Below the pieces are notes generated by a model that ran no database searches, had not been told where the DNA came from, and saw only the letters and a program-made list of their open reading frames with translations. Below are positions 1-9,440 of a stretch of DNA of 64,000 nt, in pieces (position 1 is the first letter of the stretch; the number at the start of each line of letters is the position of its first letter). Origin of the DNA: an uncultured cyanobacterium (GTDB taxonomy: Bacteria > Cyanobacteriota > Cyanobacteriia > Cyanobacteriales > Microcystaceae). A program made the translations under genes and the position numbers. The stretch covers positions 1-64,000 of the forward strand of contig CAISPN010000079.1 of assembly GCA_903887375.1 (NCBI GenBank). Reading direction: 5' to 3'.

Positions 1-46
1 ATTTTTCTAACTACCCAATCAATAGAAGCCCTCAGAAAATAAGCTC

Positions 47-2644
47 TTACAAACCCAACTGCTCCTTTAATTCATCTGGAATGTTGAGAGCTTTGGAAAC
101 TTCTTTCTTATCTGGCCAGTATGTTCCTGCGTCGAAGATTATACTTTGTAGATTAGCATCAATGAGATTAGCACGTTGGAGCTTAGCACCTTCGAGATAA
201 GCATATCGGAGATTAGCACCTTCGAGATCAGCACCTATGAGCTTAGCACCTCGGAGAATAGCACCTTGGAGCTTAGCACCTTCAAGATTAGCACCTTGGA
301 GATTAGCATCAATGAGATTAGCTCCTTTAAGATTAGCTAGCAAAATATCATTACAATATACCCACAAACCTATATATAAACTGCTATGAAAGTAGTTTAT
401 GTTTTTCAAAAAAGACGTTAGGGGCATACCGGTTGTTGGATCATCATAATCAGGATTGAAGTTAATCTGTTTCTTTAAGCCATCTTTACTTTGTCCATAG
501 CGGTGAAGCTCAAATAAAAGAATCATCACATTGAATCCAGTAAAAACATCTACTTCTAATTGTCCTAAATTAATAAATTGATCCTTCTTTAATTTTTGGG
601 CTTTATCTAATGGTAGATTAGTATCAATAGAGTTTATAAATTGTCTGTCAGACCACTTTATATAAAAAGTTTGCAATTCATTAAATATGTTCAATGGTTT
701 AAAACCATTGTTTTCATTGTTCTCCCATAATCCTCGTAAGTATTCAACAATTTCTATAGTTAGACCACGATAGCCCAACAAATCATAAATTATTTCATCT
801 GTACATTTATTCAATCCCTCATATATTCGTTTAGCAAATGAAAACTCACAAAAGCTTTTATGGATAAATTCAAAACCCCCTCCTTTATCTTTACTACTAT
901 CTTTACTACCACTTGAGTTTTTTCTGAAATAAAATGCTGTTAAAGCATTAGTTAGTTTTTTTTCTTGGCTGGATGTAATATCTTTAGGTAACCGTTTATT
1001 GAGTATCTCGATTGTGGAATATTCAGTGCCACCTTGAACTACACACAATGCAGCTTCAGTAATAATTGTCTCTAAATCTTCTGGTTTTAAGCCAGTAATT
1101 CCTTCTTGTAAATCACCGCGCTGACTATTAATTACCCCATAAAAAAACTGTTCATAAATAATTATTTTTGCTTGTTTACTATTAGTGATATTGTCAAAAC
1201 TACTATTTTCAATTATACCATCACGATACATCCCAGCCAGGAGAGTAAGTAACAATGGCTCTCCGGCTAGATCATTTATTTGTTCAGGACACTTATTAAG
1301 AAATTCCTTAAATGGTTCTGCCAAACCCGGATATATTATTGCTTCCCACTTTTTCAACCATTGTTCCCTCAGCTCATTATCCATTGGTTGAAGTTCAAAT
1401 CTCATCAGATTTTGAGTTAAATCCGGTTCCGGTGGTAGAGCAAATGGTCTTCCGGTTAGGATTACACGATGTTTTGGGTGATTTTGTTGAAAATATTGTA
1501 ACTGATCAAATAATTTTTTCACAACTTCTGAGTCTTGTTGAATTTGCAGTTCATCAAAACCATCCAGAATAAAAATAAACTTAAAGTCATTGAGGAAATT
1601 GGTATCAATTTCCTCGTTATGTGTTTCTGTAAAATATTTTTTTAAAGTTTCTATAAATCCTTGTTGAAGATTAATATTTCTTAGTTTTATCAAGATTGGA
1701 ATAAAAATAGGATAGATTTCATTAGCAATTCTATTAGCAAACATTTTACAAAAAAAGGTTTTACCTCTTCCTGGTCCAGCTTCAATTAGAATTATATCTT
1801 GACTCTCTTTATTATAAATACTATCTATTACACTATCTATTACTTCTGTTTCTAAATCCGAATGGCAATCAAAATTTTTATTTAGGGTACTAGCCTTTAA
1901 TGGTATATATAAACTCTCGATAAATATCTCTTTTTTACCAAAAACACGCTCTTTAGGAAATTCTTGAACTTGCTTTATGTAATCATCAATATTTTTGTAT
2001 TTTCTATAGTTTACTTGAGGACTCCCATCAAACCAATTTTTTAAAATATCTACATCTTTTGACCTTTCTAAAACTTTAAATATGTATTTTGGTGTGCCAT
2101 ATTTTATTCTTTCTACATCCAAACGGATTTTATCAGTCTTTTCTTCGGGACAGTATATTGAGATTACATCCTTTAAACGCTCAGTAAAATTTTTAGCAAA
2201 TTCGGAGTTTGGAAAATCATCCAGGATAGCTTTAGCTTCATCATCATCCTTTACAGAGACAAGTTCTTCGGAGAAAAAATCAGCTATAACCTGATCATCA
2301 CTAAATATGTTTTTGAAACGTTCTACTCCTAAAATTTCTCGTGCACTTTCACGAAAAGCTAGGGGAATAATAATTGCAGTACATTTAACAAAAGATGGTT
2401 GTTGAGTCTCTTGGTCAGGTGATACATCAAGAAAAAGTTTAAACAATGGCAATATTGAGGCACCCAATTGAACCTGTGGGGATGCACAAAATGAAATTAA
2501 CCAAGGTAGTGCAATACCAATACTAGTAAATAATTGTCTGTTATTTTCTATCTGTGAAACTATATCTGATAAGGTTTTAGTTCCTTCTAGTATATTTTTT
2601 ATTGAATCTAAATCTTTTTTATTATCAAAACTAGGCTGATTCAT
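47..2644 (-). CDS. NACHT-type STAND NTPase with C-terminal pentapeptide repeats
   Basis: 865 aa. Seen: a Walker A motif GPGRGKT at residues 290-296, a hydrophobic strand ending in DGFDEL (Walker B with the extra acidic residue typical of NACHT ATPases) at 361-366, and TGRP at 397-400 as a sensor-like arginine. From about 768 to 835 there are pentapeptide repeats of the A(N/K)L(x)GA type, encoded by a visibly repetitive DNA stretch at about 145-340. The first 230 residues match no domain I recognise and could be the effector or signalling part; the middle (430-760) is helical. Known: NACHT/STAND proteins are ATP-driven sensors, and several bacterial ones act in antiphage defence. Inference: a sensor or defence protein. 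The gene is clearly more AT-rich than its neighbours, which suggests transfer. It is divergent from grrA. Confidence 0.85.
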   Translation of the reverse strand: MNQPSFDNKKDLDSIKNILEGTKTLSDIVSQIENNRQLFTSIGIALPWLISFCASPQVQLGASILPLFKLFLDVSPDQETQQPSFVKCTAIIIPLAFRESAREILGVERFKNIFSDDQVIADFFSEELVSVKDDDEAKAILDDFPNSEFAKNFTERLKDVISIYCPEEKTDKIRLDVERIKYGTPKYIFKVLERSKDVDILKNWFDGSPQVNYRKYKNIDDYIKQVQEFPKERVFGKKEIFIESLYIPLKASTLNKNFDCHSDLETEVIDSVIDSIYNKESQDIILIEAGPGRGKTFFCKMFANRIANEIYPIFIPILIKLRNINLQQGFIETLKKYFTETHNEEIDTNFLNDFKFIFILDGFDELQIQQDSEVVKKLFDQLQYFQQNHPKHRVILTGRPFALPPEPDLTQNLMRFELQPMDNELREQWLKKWEAIIYPGLAEPFKEFLNKCPEQINDLAGEPLLLTLLAGMYRDGIIENSSFDNITNSKQAKIIIYEQFFYGVINSQRGDLQEGITGLKPEDLETIITEAALCVVQGGTEYSTIEILNKRLPKDITSSQEKKLTNALTAFYFRKNSSGSKDSSKDKGGGFEFIHKSFCEFSFAKRIYEGLNKCTDEIIYDLLGYRGLTIEIVEYLRGLWENNENNGFKPLNIFNELQTFYIKWSDRQFINSIDTNLPLDKAQKLKKDQFINLGQLEVDVFTGFNVMILLFELHRYGQSKDGLKKQINFNPDYDDPTTGMPLTSFLKNINYFHSSLYIGLWVYCNDILLANLKGANLIDANLQGANLEGAKLQGAILRGAKLIGADLEGANLRYAYLEGAKLQRANLIDANLQSIIFDAGTYWPDKKEVSKALNIPDELKEQLGL

Positions 2645-2862
2645 TTAAGCCTCCTTTACTTTACCCCTGAATTAAATATTAGTATAGTTTGCGTGGTTTT
2701 TTCCCATTTTTATAGTGCTTAGCCCAATCAAATAGAACAAAAATTCATACAGATGTTCTTCTTTTGTGAGAAAAGATCTTAAAAAAAAATTGGATTTTGT
2801 TACAGTTGGGGGAAACATTGTCGTAAAATCTACAATAAGCCAAAATATCAGAAGCGAAAATA
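2645..2862. other. AT-rich divergent intergenic region
   Basis: 218 bases between the divergent NACHT gene and grrA, so it should hold both promoters. It is strongly AT-rich with a run of nine adenines near 2782-2790. I see no convincing operator, repeat or additional gene. Confidence 0.5.
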
Positions 2863-3315
2863 ATGAAAATAAATACAACTGCCGGGTTAGTCGGCTTTTT
2901 ATTAGCACTCTCTAGCGTAGTCCCAGTTAATTCTGATGCAACTGCCATCAACCCAGATAACGACAAGCCTCAATCTAATATTGAATCCAGACTTTCTAAA
3001 ATATCTAATTCGATCAAACAGAAACAAGCAAAAGTATTTGAAGGCGATCAGGCAAATGAACAAGAGATACTTGTAGCCTATAGCTTTCTCAACAGGACCC
3101 CTAACTTCTATAACAACATCCATGGCTGGCCCAACGGTGGTGCCCGTGGCTGGATTAATGGAGGTGGTTTCCGCAATGGTGGGTTTGCTAATAGCGGTTT
3201 CCGCAATGGTGGTGGTTTTGTTAACCATGGTGGTGGTGGTGGTTTTGTGAATCATCATGGTGGTGGTGGTTTTGTTAACCATGGTGGTGGTGGCAGCTTC
3301 CGCAACTACAGATAA
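2863..3315 (+). CDS. grrA: GrrA/OscO1-type glycine-rich RiPP precursor
   Basis: 150 aa. Residues 1-28 look like an export signal, with a hydrophobic stretch GLVGFLLALSSVVPV after a short basic start. Residues 29-70 are a polar leader. From 71 on it is a Gly/Asn/aromatic-rich core. Seen: eleven aromatic-X-Asn triplets starting at residues 75, 82, 89, 97, 103, 108, 113, 119, 128, 137 and 146 (FLN, FYN, WPN, WIN, FRN, FAN, FRN, FVN, FVN, FVN, FRN), separated by Gly or His-Gly linkers. Known: GrrA/OscO1 precursors are modified by the radical SAM enzyme GrrM/OscB to give cyclophanes joining an aromatic ring to a residue two positions on. The maturase gene follows 16 bases downstream. Inference: each triplet is a potential crosslink and the product is exported. 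No dedicated protease or transporter is nearby. Confidence 0.88.
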   Translation: MKINTTAGLVGFLLALSSVVPVNSDATAINPDNDKPQSNIESRLSKISNSIKQKQAKVFEGDQANEQEILVAYSFLNRTPNFYNNIHGWPNGGARGWINGGGFRNGGFANSGFRNGGGFVNHGGGGGFVNHHGGGGFVNHGGGGSFRNYR

Positions 3316-3331
3316 TTAATGTAAAAAAACA

Positions 3332-4504
3332 ATGACAGAAATTGCAACAGTAGACTCTCTGAGCGCATCTGAGATTAGTATTTTTGGTCCAATCAATCTA
3401 GTCATCATCCAGCCAACTTCCTTTTGTAACTTGGACTGCGACTACTGCTACTTACCTGATAGAGCAGTAAAAAACGAGTTGTCGCTAGATTTGATTGAGC
3501 CTATATTTGAGAGGATTTTTACTAGTCCTTTTGTAGCAGAGGGTTTTACTGTTTGCTGGCATGCCGGCGAACCACTGACAATGCCAATTTCTTTTTATAA
3601 ATCAGCTTTTGAGTTAATTGAGCAAGCCGCGCGCAAATACAATACCAACAACAGCCAATTTGTTCAATCTGTTCAGACCAATGCCACCTTAATCAACCAG
3701 GCTTGGTGTGATTTTTTCAAAGAATATCAAGTAGATGTGGGTGTAAGTATAGACGGGCCAGCTTTTCTTCATGATGCCCATCGCAAAACCCGCAAAGGTA
3801 CCGGTACCCACGCCAGCGCTATGCGGGGTATTTCTTTTCTGCAAAAAAATGAAATTCCCTTCTATGTGATTGCTGTAATCACCAGAGAATCTTTAGATTA
3901 TCCAGATGAATTGTTTAATTTCTTTATGGAAAATGGCATCCAGGATGTCGGTTTTAATATGGAAGAAACCGAAGGTGTCAACGAAATATCATCTTTAGAT
4001 AAAAATGACATTGAGCACAAGTATAGAGCCTTCATGGAAAGAATGTGGGACTTAACAGCCTCAAAAGAAGGTGTATTCAAAATCCGCGAATTTGAATCAG
4101 TCTGCAACATGATTTACCACGACACAAGGCTCAATCATACTGACATGAACCATCCCTTTGCCATTGTCAATTTTGACGCTAAGGGTAACTTTTCCACCTT
4201 TGACCCTGAACTCCTATCAATAGATCTAAAGCAATATGGGAATTTCGCCTTTGGCAATGTCTTAAAAGATTCCCTAGAATCGATCTGCTCAAGTGAAAAA
4301 TTCCAAAAAGCCTATCAAGATATGAAAGCCGGAGTTGAGTTGTGTCAGAATAACTGTCAGTATTTTGGCGTCTGTGGTGGAGGAACTGGTAGTAACAAAT
4401 TCTGGGAAAATGGTAGTTTTAACTCAGCTCAGACCAAATCTTGTAAATATCGCAGTCAAATCATCACAGATATCATCCTTGATAAACTTGAAAACTCTTT
4501 TTAA
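3332..4504 (+). CDS. grrM: Cyclophane-forming radical SAM/SPASM peptide maturase GrrM/OscB
   Basis: 390 aa. Seen: the radical SAM CxxxCxxC motif at C32, C36 and C39 inside FCNLDCDYCYLPDRA, followed by the HAGEPL motif; and a C-terminal SPASM-like cysteine set at about C338, C342, C348 and C371 for auxiliary iron-sulfur clusters. The length and motif order fit the family of SPASM maturases that act on Gly-rich cyanobacterial precursors. Its job is to form C-C crosslinks between aromatic side chains and nearby beta carbons of the GrrA core. It follows grrA by 16 bases and is almost certainly cotranscribed. The stop codon overlaps the stop of the convergent TM0106 gene in the four bases TTAA. 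No clear Shine-Dalgarno is visible before the ATG. Confidence 0.9.
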   Translation: MTEIATVDSLSASEISIFGPINLVIIQPTSFCNLDCDYCYLPDRAVKNELSLDLIEPIFERIFTSPFVAEGFTVCWHAGEPLTMPISFYKSAFELIEQAARKYNTNNSQFVQSVQTNATLINQAWCDFFKEYQVDVGVSIDGPAFLHDAHRKTRKGTGTHASAMRGISFLQKNEIPFYVIAVITRESLDYPDELFNFFMENGIQDVGFNMEETEGVNEISSLDKNDIEHKYRAFMERMWDLTASKEGVFKIREFESVCNMIYHDTRLNHTDMNHPFAIVNFDAKGNFSTFDPELLSIDLKQYGNFAFGNVLKDSLESICSSEKFQKAYQDMKAGVELCQNNCQYFGVCGGGTGSNKFWENGSFNSAQTKSCKYRSQIITDIILDKLENSF

Positions 4505-5943
4505 TTTGCATTTGGAGCAGTTAAAAAATCCAGCAACCAATTCCTGAGTTGATAGGTTGCTATACAGTCGTCCTCATTGTAGCGAACAATTGAATCTAGC
4601 CAACTTCGCTCACCAGTTTTAAGCCAATCATCATACCAACAGACACATTGATCCCCGCTGATTCCAGGATCTCGCCAAACAAAACCAAGCCAATTAGCCA
4701 AAGCCTTGAGAGAATAACTCTCCACCGGCATAATTACAGTACACATCACTTGCTGATGCAGATCTACGCAGCGCTTGAGTAGAGAATCCAATAATGGAGT
4801 TGGTGTACTATAGCGATATGCTAACTTTTTGAGAGTTTCCGGTTCATATTCTGAATAGTGAAAAATAGGCGCAGTTGGAAATTGCTCCATAATTTCCAAA
4901 AATTGTCTCCAGATGAGATGCTCTTGTTGGGGCGATTCAGCAAGCAGAGAATAATACTTAAGCTCTTTTGTTTTAGTATTAACCAGCAATACGCCTAATA
5001 AATATTCCAAATCCAGCTCCGGTTCTGCCTCAATATCAAAATAAAATTCCCAGAGCGAGCTGGGCAATTGAGGGTGAAGATGCTTAGATTTAATAAAAGC
5101 GCGTTTTTCTTGAAGGGATTGGGCTTGCAACTTGAGCAAAGAAACAACCTGTCTGCCAAAAATTGGCTCTAATAGCGAAGGTGAAGCCTCTACCAGAGAA
5201 TCAAGAGTAGAAAGCCCCAGAGATTGGAGAGATTTGTAGCGACTTGGCGTAATACCTGGGACTAGAGAGAGATGTTGTTGGTCTTGGGCTATAGCATAAC
5301 AATGACTATACCAATGGCACAGATTACAATGCTGACGAGAGATGAATACCTCCGGCTCTTGGGGTTTAGATAGAACAGCTAAACAATCAGAAAGAGCCCT
5401 TTCTAAACGGGGCAGCCATTCAACCAAATTGACCCTATAGCAATTATTTTTGCGTAAGATAATTTGGGCATAATCTGGAGATTTTTGTTGAATTTTGGCC
5501 AGCAGATAAGCATAGTAGCTGGCAATCAATTTGTATTCAGGCTTGGGACGCCGTCCTAGTTGAATATTGATAGGAATATAGGACCAATCACCCCAGATTG
5601 ATTCACCTGAAACCTTGATTAGAAGATGCGGAGTGCCCAAAAAAGTGACCCCGTTGGTACTATCTTCAAATAGGAGATTGGGATTGGCTATGCATTCGAC
5701 ACCTTCTTGCATCAGATGAACCGTTTCATTGGTTCTTGTGAGAAAATCCTTCTGAGAAGACTGTAATTCTCTAGAATGAGGATAAAAGTTTTCTAGAACA
5801 GTGCGAACCTGGGCCGCGCTTTCTTGTCGTAGTTTAGTCAAAAAACCCCGCTCAGCTTCTCGCTCTAGAGGTTCGTAAAAATTTAAATGTGCTCGGCGCG
5901 GGCAGCGCCTATGATCCAGAAATAGTCCATCAGTTAGTATCAT
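4501..5943 (-). CDS. TM0106-family RecB-like/RNase H-like nuclease
   Basis: 480 aa. The N-terminal half resembles the RecB-type nuclease domain of the TM0106 family, with cysteines suited to an iron-sulfur cluster at C14 and C206, C209, C215. The C-terminal half from about residue 298 is an RNase H-like (DEDD) exonuclease domain, with FDIEAE at 302-307 and YNEDDC ending at C460. Odd: the PD-(D/E)xK residues of the RecB half look replaced; where relatives have a GxAD-type aspartate there is H106, and where they have D/E-x-K there is N126-I127-Q128. The DEDD half looks intact. It lies 63 bases downstream of a HerA-like ATPase gene on the same strand, suggesting a shared DNA-processing role. Function in vivo is unknown. 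Confidence 0.8.
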   Translation of the reverse strand: MILTDGLFLDHRRCPRRAHLNFYEPLEREAERGFLTKLRQESAAQVRTVLENFYPHSRELQSSQKDFLTRTNETVHLMQEGVECIANPNLLFEDSTNGVTFLGTPHLLIKVSGESIWGDWSYIPINIQLGRRPKPEYKLIASYYAYLLAKIQQKSPDYAQIILRKNNCYRVNLVEWLPRLERALSDCLAVLSKPQEPEVFISRQHCNLCHWYSHCYAIAQDQQHLSLVPGITPSRYKSLQSLGLSTLDSLVEASPSLLEPIFGRQVVSLLKLQAQSLQEKRAFIKSKHLHPQLPSSLWEFYFDIEAEPELDLEYLLGVLLVNTKTKELKYYSLLAESPQQEHLIWRQFLEIMEQFPTAPIFHYSEYEPETLKKLAYRYSTPTPLLDSLLKRCVDLHQQVMCTVIMPVESYSLKALANWLGFVWRDPGISGDQCVCWYDDWLKTGERSWLDSIVRYNEDDCIATYQLRNWLLDFLTAPNAN

Positions 5944-6006
5944 CCAGGTGGCTTGAGAGAAGCTTTATTTCGAATCTTAATATATATAATCTAACAAAAC
6001 AATCGG

Positions 6007-7713
6007 CTAAAAAAGTCCTAAATCTGCTTTGGCTGCCTCGGCTGCTAAGGTAAGTTCTTCATCTGAAGTATTTTTCCAATCAGTATGTCCCACCTCTTGA
6101 TAGAATTTTTCATCATAAGCTCTGGTTTTGACTACGACAGGCATTGGTACAGCATGCCCTAGAATGAGAGCCTGCTGTTTAGAATCCAGTTTAGCCAAAA
6201 CAGAACGCAGACTACTACCACCAGAAACCCCTGTAAATATTGCATCAATATCCTTTTCATCATTGAGCAAACAAGTCACCCTAGTTCCTATTTGGGACAT
6301 AACTTCTGGATCTATGCCCGAGGGTCTTTGATCAACAACCAAAAGGGTGACAAAATATTTTCTCATCTCCCTAGCAATCGTACCAAAAATAGTCTGATTG
6401 ACAACACTAGGATCCAAAAAACGATGAGCCTCTTCTATGGTGATTACTAACTGCCTTGGTTTATCTACAGGATTTTTGGACTGTAGAAAAAGCTCAGCCT
6501 TTTTTACATAATGTTGGTGAATTCTGCGAGTCATCATGTTGGTTGCTAGCATGTAGGATAACAAATTGGAATGCGAACCAAACTCGATGACTATATTTTT
6601 ACCAGCTTCAATTGATTTTAAAATATGGTCAAAATAATTTTTGGGACAACTAGCTCTTATATATTTAAGGTTTTCCAAGCGCAGCAGCTTTCTTTGCAAG
6701 GCCATAATTGAGCCCTTATGTCCTTGTTTTTCCTCACAAAAAAGACTAATATCCTCATTGGTCATTTGCAGCAATCGATTGATCCAATGTTCACCAAATT
6801 CCGCCCTGAGAATATTGGCATTATCTAAACTGGCATCTGAAAGTCCCAATTCAAAAGCAACTAAACGCAGATCTTCTATTTCAATATCTGTATAGCTCAA
6901 ATAGAGATCTTGAGCATCTTTAACTTGTCTTCTTTTAGTAGATTCAGGATCTAGACTATAGACCTCCACTTGGCCTGGAAATAGCTGACTTAAACCTTTT
7001 ACTGTAGATACATTTTTGCCCTCTCGCATTGCCTCCCAACCATATTCAGAATGCATATCAAAAATTAAATTAACAGCAGCCTGTTTGCGGATTATCCCAG
7101 AGATAACTAAACGGGTCAAAAAAGATTTACCTGTTCCCGATTTACCGAAAATGCCATTACTACGTTCGACAAAACGGTTCAAATCAATGCAGATCGGCAC
7201 ATCCATATCCAAAGGTGTACCTATGGAAAAATTATTTCTCGTCGGGTCATCTTCCCAGCCAAAAATTCGACGAAAATCTCCCTCAGTTGCCTCATAAACC
7301 GGACTAAAGTGGGAAGGAACGGTTTTAACAGGCAACAGTTCGTCTTCTTCCATACTGGTCTGCGCTTGAAATGAGCCCAAAGAAGTATCATTTCTCTGGT
7401 TTGTTGATGGATTTTGGGTTGGTGTGAGCATCAACATAGGCGAGAGCTCAATAGTTCCATAAGTTCCCGTTCCTGCCAAAACTTCACGCATGAAATCATC
7501 TTCAAGACTAGGTGGATTAGCCAGGATTCTAGGACTAGATGTTCCCAAAGATACATCTGTCAGAAGACAAAAAAACCTAGAATGAAGGCCCTGGACAATG
7601 AGAAACTTACCAACTCTCATCTCTTCTACTGAAACATCTGCCGACAGTCGGATTTCTAGTCCTTCACTCAAGGAACCTTGGATCACCGAACCCAATATTT
7701 TCTCTTCTGGCAT
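6007..7713 (-). CDS. HerA-like DUF87 ATP-binding protein
   Basis: 568 aa. Seen: an N-terminal beta-rich region like the HAS-barrel of HerA, then a Walker A motif GKSGTGKS at 190-197, a Walker B of the form VITIEEAH followed by the RPSGIDPEVMSQIGTRV arginine-bearing motif. Known: HerA/FtsK-superfamily ATPases form hexameric rings that move along double-stranded DNA, in archaea together with the nuclease NurA. No nurA homologue is visible here; the neighbour downstream encodes a different nuclease-like protein (TM0106 family). Inference: DNA translocase for repair or end processing. The start ATG is close to a divergent gene at 7790, leaving only 76 bases for both promoters. Confidence 0.85.
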   Translation of the reverse strand: MPEEKILGSVIQGSLSEGLEIRLSADVSVEEMRVGKFLIVQGLHSRFFCLLTDVSLGTSSPRILANPPSLEDDFMREVLAGTGTYGTIELSPMLMLTPTQNPSTNQRNDTSLGSFQAQTSMEEDELLPVKTVPSHFSPVYEATEGDFRRIFGWEDDPTRNNFSIGTPLDMDVPICIDLNRFVERSNGIFGKSGTGKSFLTRLVISGIIRKQAAVNLIFDMHSEYGWEAMREGKNVSTVKGLSQLFPGQVEVYSLDPESTKRRQVKDAQDLYLSYTDIEIEDLRLVAFELGLSDASLDNANILRAEFGEHWINRLLQMTNEDISLFCEEKQGHKGSIMALQRKLLRLENLKYIRASCPKNYFDHILKSIEAGKNIVIEFGSHSNLLSYMLATNMMTRRIHQHYVKKAELFLQSKNPVDKPRQLVITIEEAHRFLDPSVVNQTIFGTIAREMRKYFVTLLVVDQRPSGIDPEVMSQIGTRVTCLLNDEKDIDAIFTGVSGGSSLRSVLAKLDSKQQALILGHAVPMPVVVKTRAYDEKFYQEVGHTDWKNTSDEELTLAAEAAKADLGLF

Positions 7714-7789
7714 TTGCGAACAAAAATCCTAAGTATCTTTCATGTTCTGTTAGAATGAAATTTTAAACATTCTAGATTACAAAAAGAAT

Positions 7790-8101
7790 ATGAGTAATTC
7801 TGAAACAATCACAATTGAAAAACTAGCTGCTGCTATTTCTAAAGAAGTGTATATAGACATTGCCAAATGGCATCTCTATTTGAATGACGCTAAGCTAGAT
7901 ATCCACTTAGCCGAAAAATTTTATGAGACAATCACCCGTAGCGGCAAGAGCGTTGATCAAAAAACCATTACAGAGGTGCTCAATAGTATCTCGGTAAAAT
8001 TAGGAGGCGGGCAGAAGGAATTACCTCTATCAGATTTAATTCCCACTGCCATCCAGTCGCGTCTGCTCGATGTGGTGGAGCAATTTAGTAAATCTTTTTA
8101 A
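7790..8101 (+). CDS. DUF3181 family cyanobacterial protein
   Basis: 103 aa, soluble, no signal or membrane segment. The pattern YIDIAKWHLYLNDAKLD near the start, then ISVKLGGGQKELPLSDLIP, fits the small cyanobacterial family DUF3181 as I remember it; its function is unknown. It is transcribed towards the next gene on the other strand and ends 8 bases before that stop codon. Confidence 0.7.
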   Translation: MSNSETITIEKLAAAISKEVYIDIAKWHLYLNDAKLDIHLAEKFYETITRSGKSVDQKTITEVLNSISVKLGGGQKELPLSDLIPTAIQSRLLDVVEQFSKSF

Positions 8102-8109
8102 AGATTTTT

Positions 8110-8589
8110 TTAAATAGCCAGAGCTAATTTTATTTTGCTTAAGGCGGCATTTTCTGTGGCGCTAACTTTTTCACCACTACCAAAAAGCCCACTGCCTGCT
8201 GCCTTAGCTACTGCCTCAGCTGCCGAGTAGATAAACTCTTTGTATTGAACTATCTCTTGATCACTAGCTTTGCCAGAGAGGGCAGTAACAGCTTCACTGA
8301 TTGAATCAATAGCCCTATCGACAATTGCTCCTGATTTTACTTCCTCAGGCTGCACCTTTAATCTTTCAAGTTGAAATTTACCATCTTTAATGGCTTGTTC
8401 AGAAAATGCCGCTTGAATGATGGAATTGTTTGGGTACTTAAACGCCGCATCAGCTAGCACTGAGGAAAGTGCGGCAATCTCAGGAATTGAAGAAACCAAA
8501 CCTAGATCCACCATAGATACTGCAACTCCGGTTAAAAATGGAGCCTGGGCGATTTTTTGCAGCTCTGCATCTGTATACAATGTACTCAT
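8110..8589 (-). CDS. Conserved cyanobacterial hypothetical protein, helical
   Basis: 159 aa, predicted almost wholly helical and rich in Ala, Glu and Ser, with no signal peptide. It begins MSTLYTDAELQKIAQAP and ends with AAGSGLFGSG followed by an Ala/Lys-rich helix. I recognise the pattern from other cyanobacterial genomes but know no function for it. It lies 36 bases downstream of ndhN on the same strand and may be cotranscribed with it. Confidence 0.75.
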   Translation of the reverse strand: MSTLYTDAELQKIAQAPFLTGVAVSMVDLGLVSSIPEIAALSSVLADAAFKYPNNSIIQAAFSEQAIKDGKFQLERLKVQPEEVKSGAIVDRAIDSISEAVTALSGKASDQEIVQYKEFIYSAAEAVAKAAGSGLFGSGEKVSATENAALSKIKLALAI

Positions 8590-8625
8590 TTTGTAATTAT
8601 CCTTGAAATAAATTCCTTTTTTCTC

Positions 8626-9102
8626 TTAAGCGGCCAAGAGGAAATCTTGCAAACTTTGATAGCGAAAATAACGCTCTCCGCCTAACTCAAGAACTATTTT
8701 AATACGTGGTTGAGTTTTAGGCAGATTAGCCAAATAAAAAATCTCCTCACGCGAGAGTATATGACCTTCGATGATCCAAAGAACTAATCCTTTGGATTTA
8801 GCAGGAAGATTTTCCAAGTGATAGCCAGCTATAGGAGGAATAAATTGTACATGACCTACCATAGCTTCTTGACCAATATTTTTCTTACCCAGATGAGGTG
8901 GACGGATGCCATGGTTGCCCATCAGATAACTACTGACATCTCCCAGACCCCTGGCAGTAATATTAAAAACTGTATATCCGATAGTACGTAAGCGGCGCTG
9001 ATAACGGCCTTCATAGCCACCTTCTAAAGGAGCATAAACTCCGCAAGCTCCTGTTTGCTCTAGAGAGCGGATGAAATCTTTCCCAGTGGTCAGGATTGCC
9101 AT
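8626..9102 (-). CDS. ndhN: NAD(P)H-quinone oxidoreductase subunit N
   Basis: 158 aa, the usual family length. Seen: the NdhN signature APLEGGYEGRYQRRLRTIGY, then ARGLGDVSSYLMGNHGIRPPHLGKK. Known: NdhN is a peripheral subunit of the cyanobacterial and plastid NDH-1 complex on the thylakoid, needed for the ferredoxin-docking arm used in respiration and cyclic electron flow. Divergent from thiS with about 127 bases between. Another NDH-1 related gene (CRR6) lies elsewhere in the window. Confidence 0.93.
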   Translation of the reverse strand: MAILTTGKDFIRSLEQTGACGVYAPLEGGYEGRYQRRLRTIGYTVFNITARGLGDVSSYLMGNHGIRPPHLGKKNIGQEAMVGHVQFIPPIAGYHLENLPAKSKGLVLWIIEGHILSREEIFYLANLPKTQPRIKIVLELGGERYFRYQSLQDFLLAA

Positions 9103-9229
9103 GCACTACACCTCTTGGTTTAATTGATTGTTAAAATTGCTTACTTTTATTGTATGGCCTGTCTTACTTATCATAACTAACCAATTTCTAGCTATGATCA
9201 AAATGAAACTCCAAAAATCAGTATAATCG

Positions 9230-9436
9230 ATGCAAATCAGCCTCAAAGTGAATGGGGAAATAAAAAAATGTCCCAATCAAATCCCACTACCTCAATTTTT
9301 AGAAGAACTTGGACTTAATCCCCGCTTAGTAGTTGTGGAACACAATAGGGAGATATTACATAGACAATATTGGGACAATACAAAATTAGCAGATGGAGAT
9401 ATTTTGGAGATTGTCACTATAGTTGGCGGTGGCTAG
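9230..9436 (+). CDS. thiS: Sulfur carrier protein ThiS
   Basis: 68 aa, ubiquitin-like fold with the C-terminal GG tail (IVTIVGGG) that is adenylated and thiocarboxylated to donate sulfur for the thiazole ring of thiamine. The first 20 residues and the short length fit ThiS. No other thi gene is adjacent, and no TPP riboswitch-like element is visible in the 127 bases upstream. It ends 4 bases before the stop of the convergent COG0523 gene. Confidence 0.9.
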   Translation: MQISLKVNGEIKKCPNQIPLPQFLEELGLNPRLVVVEHNREILHRQYWDNTKLADGDILEIVTIVGGG

Positions 9437-9440
9437 AAAA

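Noticed and set aside
145-340. DNA tandem repeat at the left edge as a separate repeat element
   Set aside because: The near-15-base periodicity is explained by the pentapeptide repeats encoded on the minus strand.
2902-3282. Minus-strand open frame with Thr-rich repeats across grrA
   Set aside because: It is the antisense shadow of the Gly-rich codons (GGT/GGC read backwards as ACC/GCC) and has no ribosome binding site.
9103-9229. TPP riboswitch upstream of thiS
   Set aside because: Neither the CUGAGA nor the ACCUGA-type conserved elements of the TPP aptamer are present in the 127-base gap.
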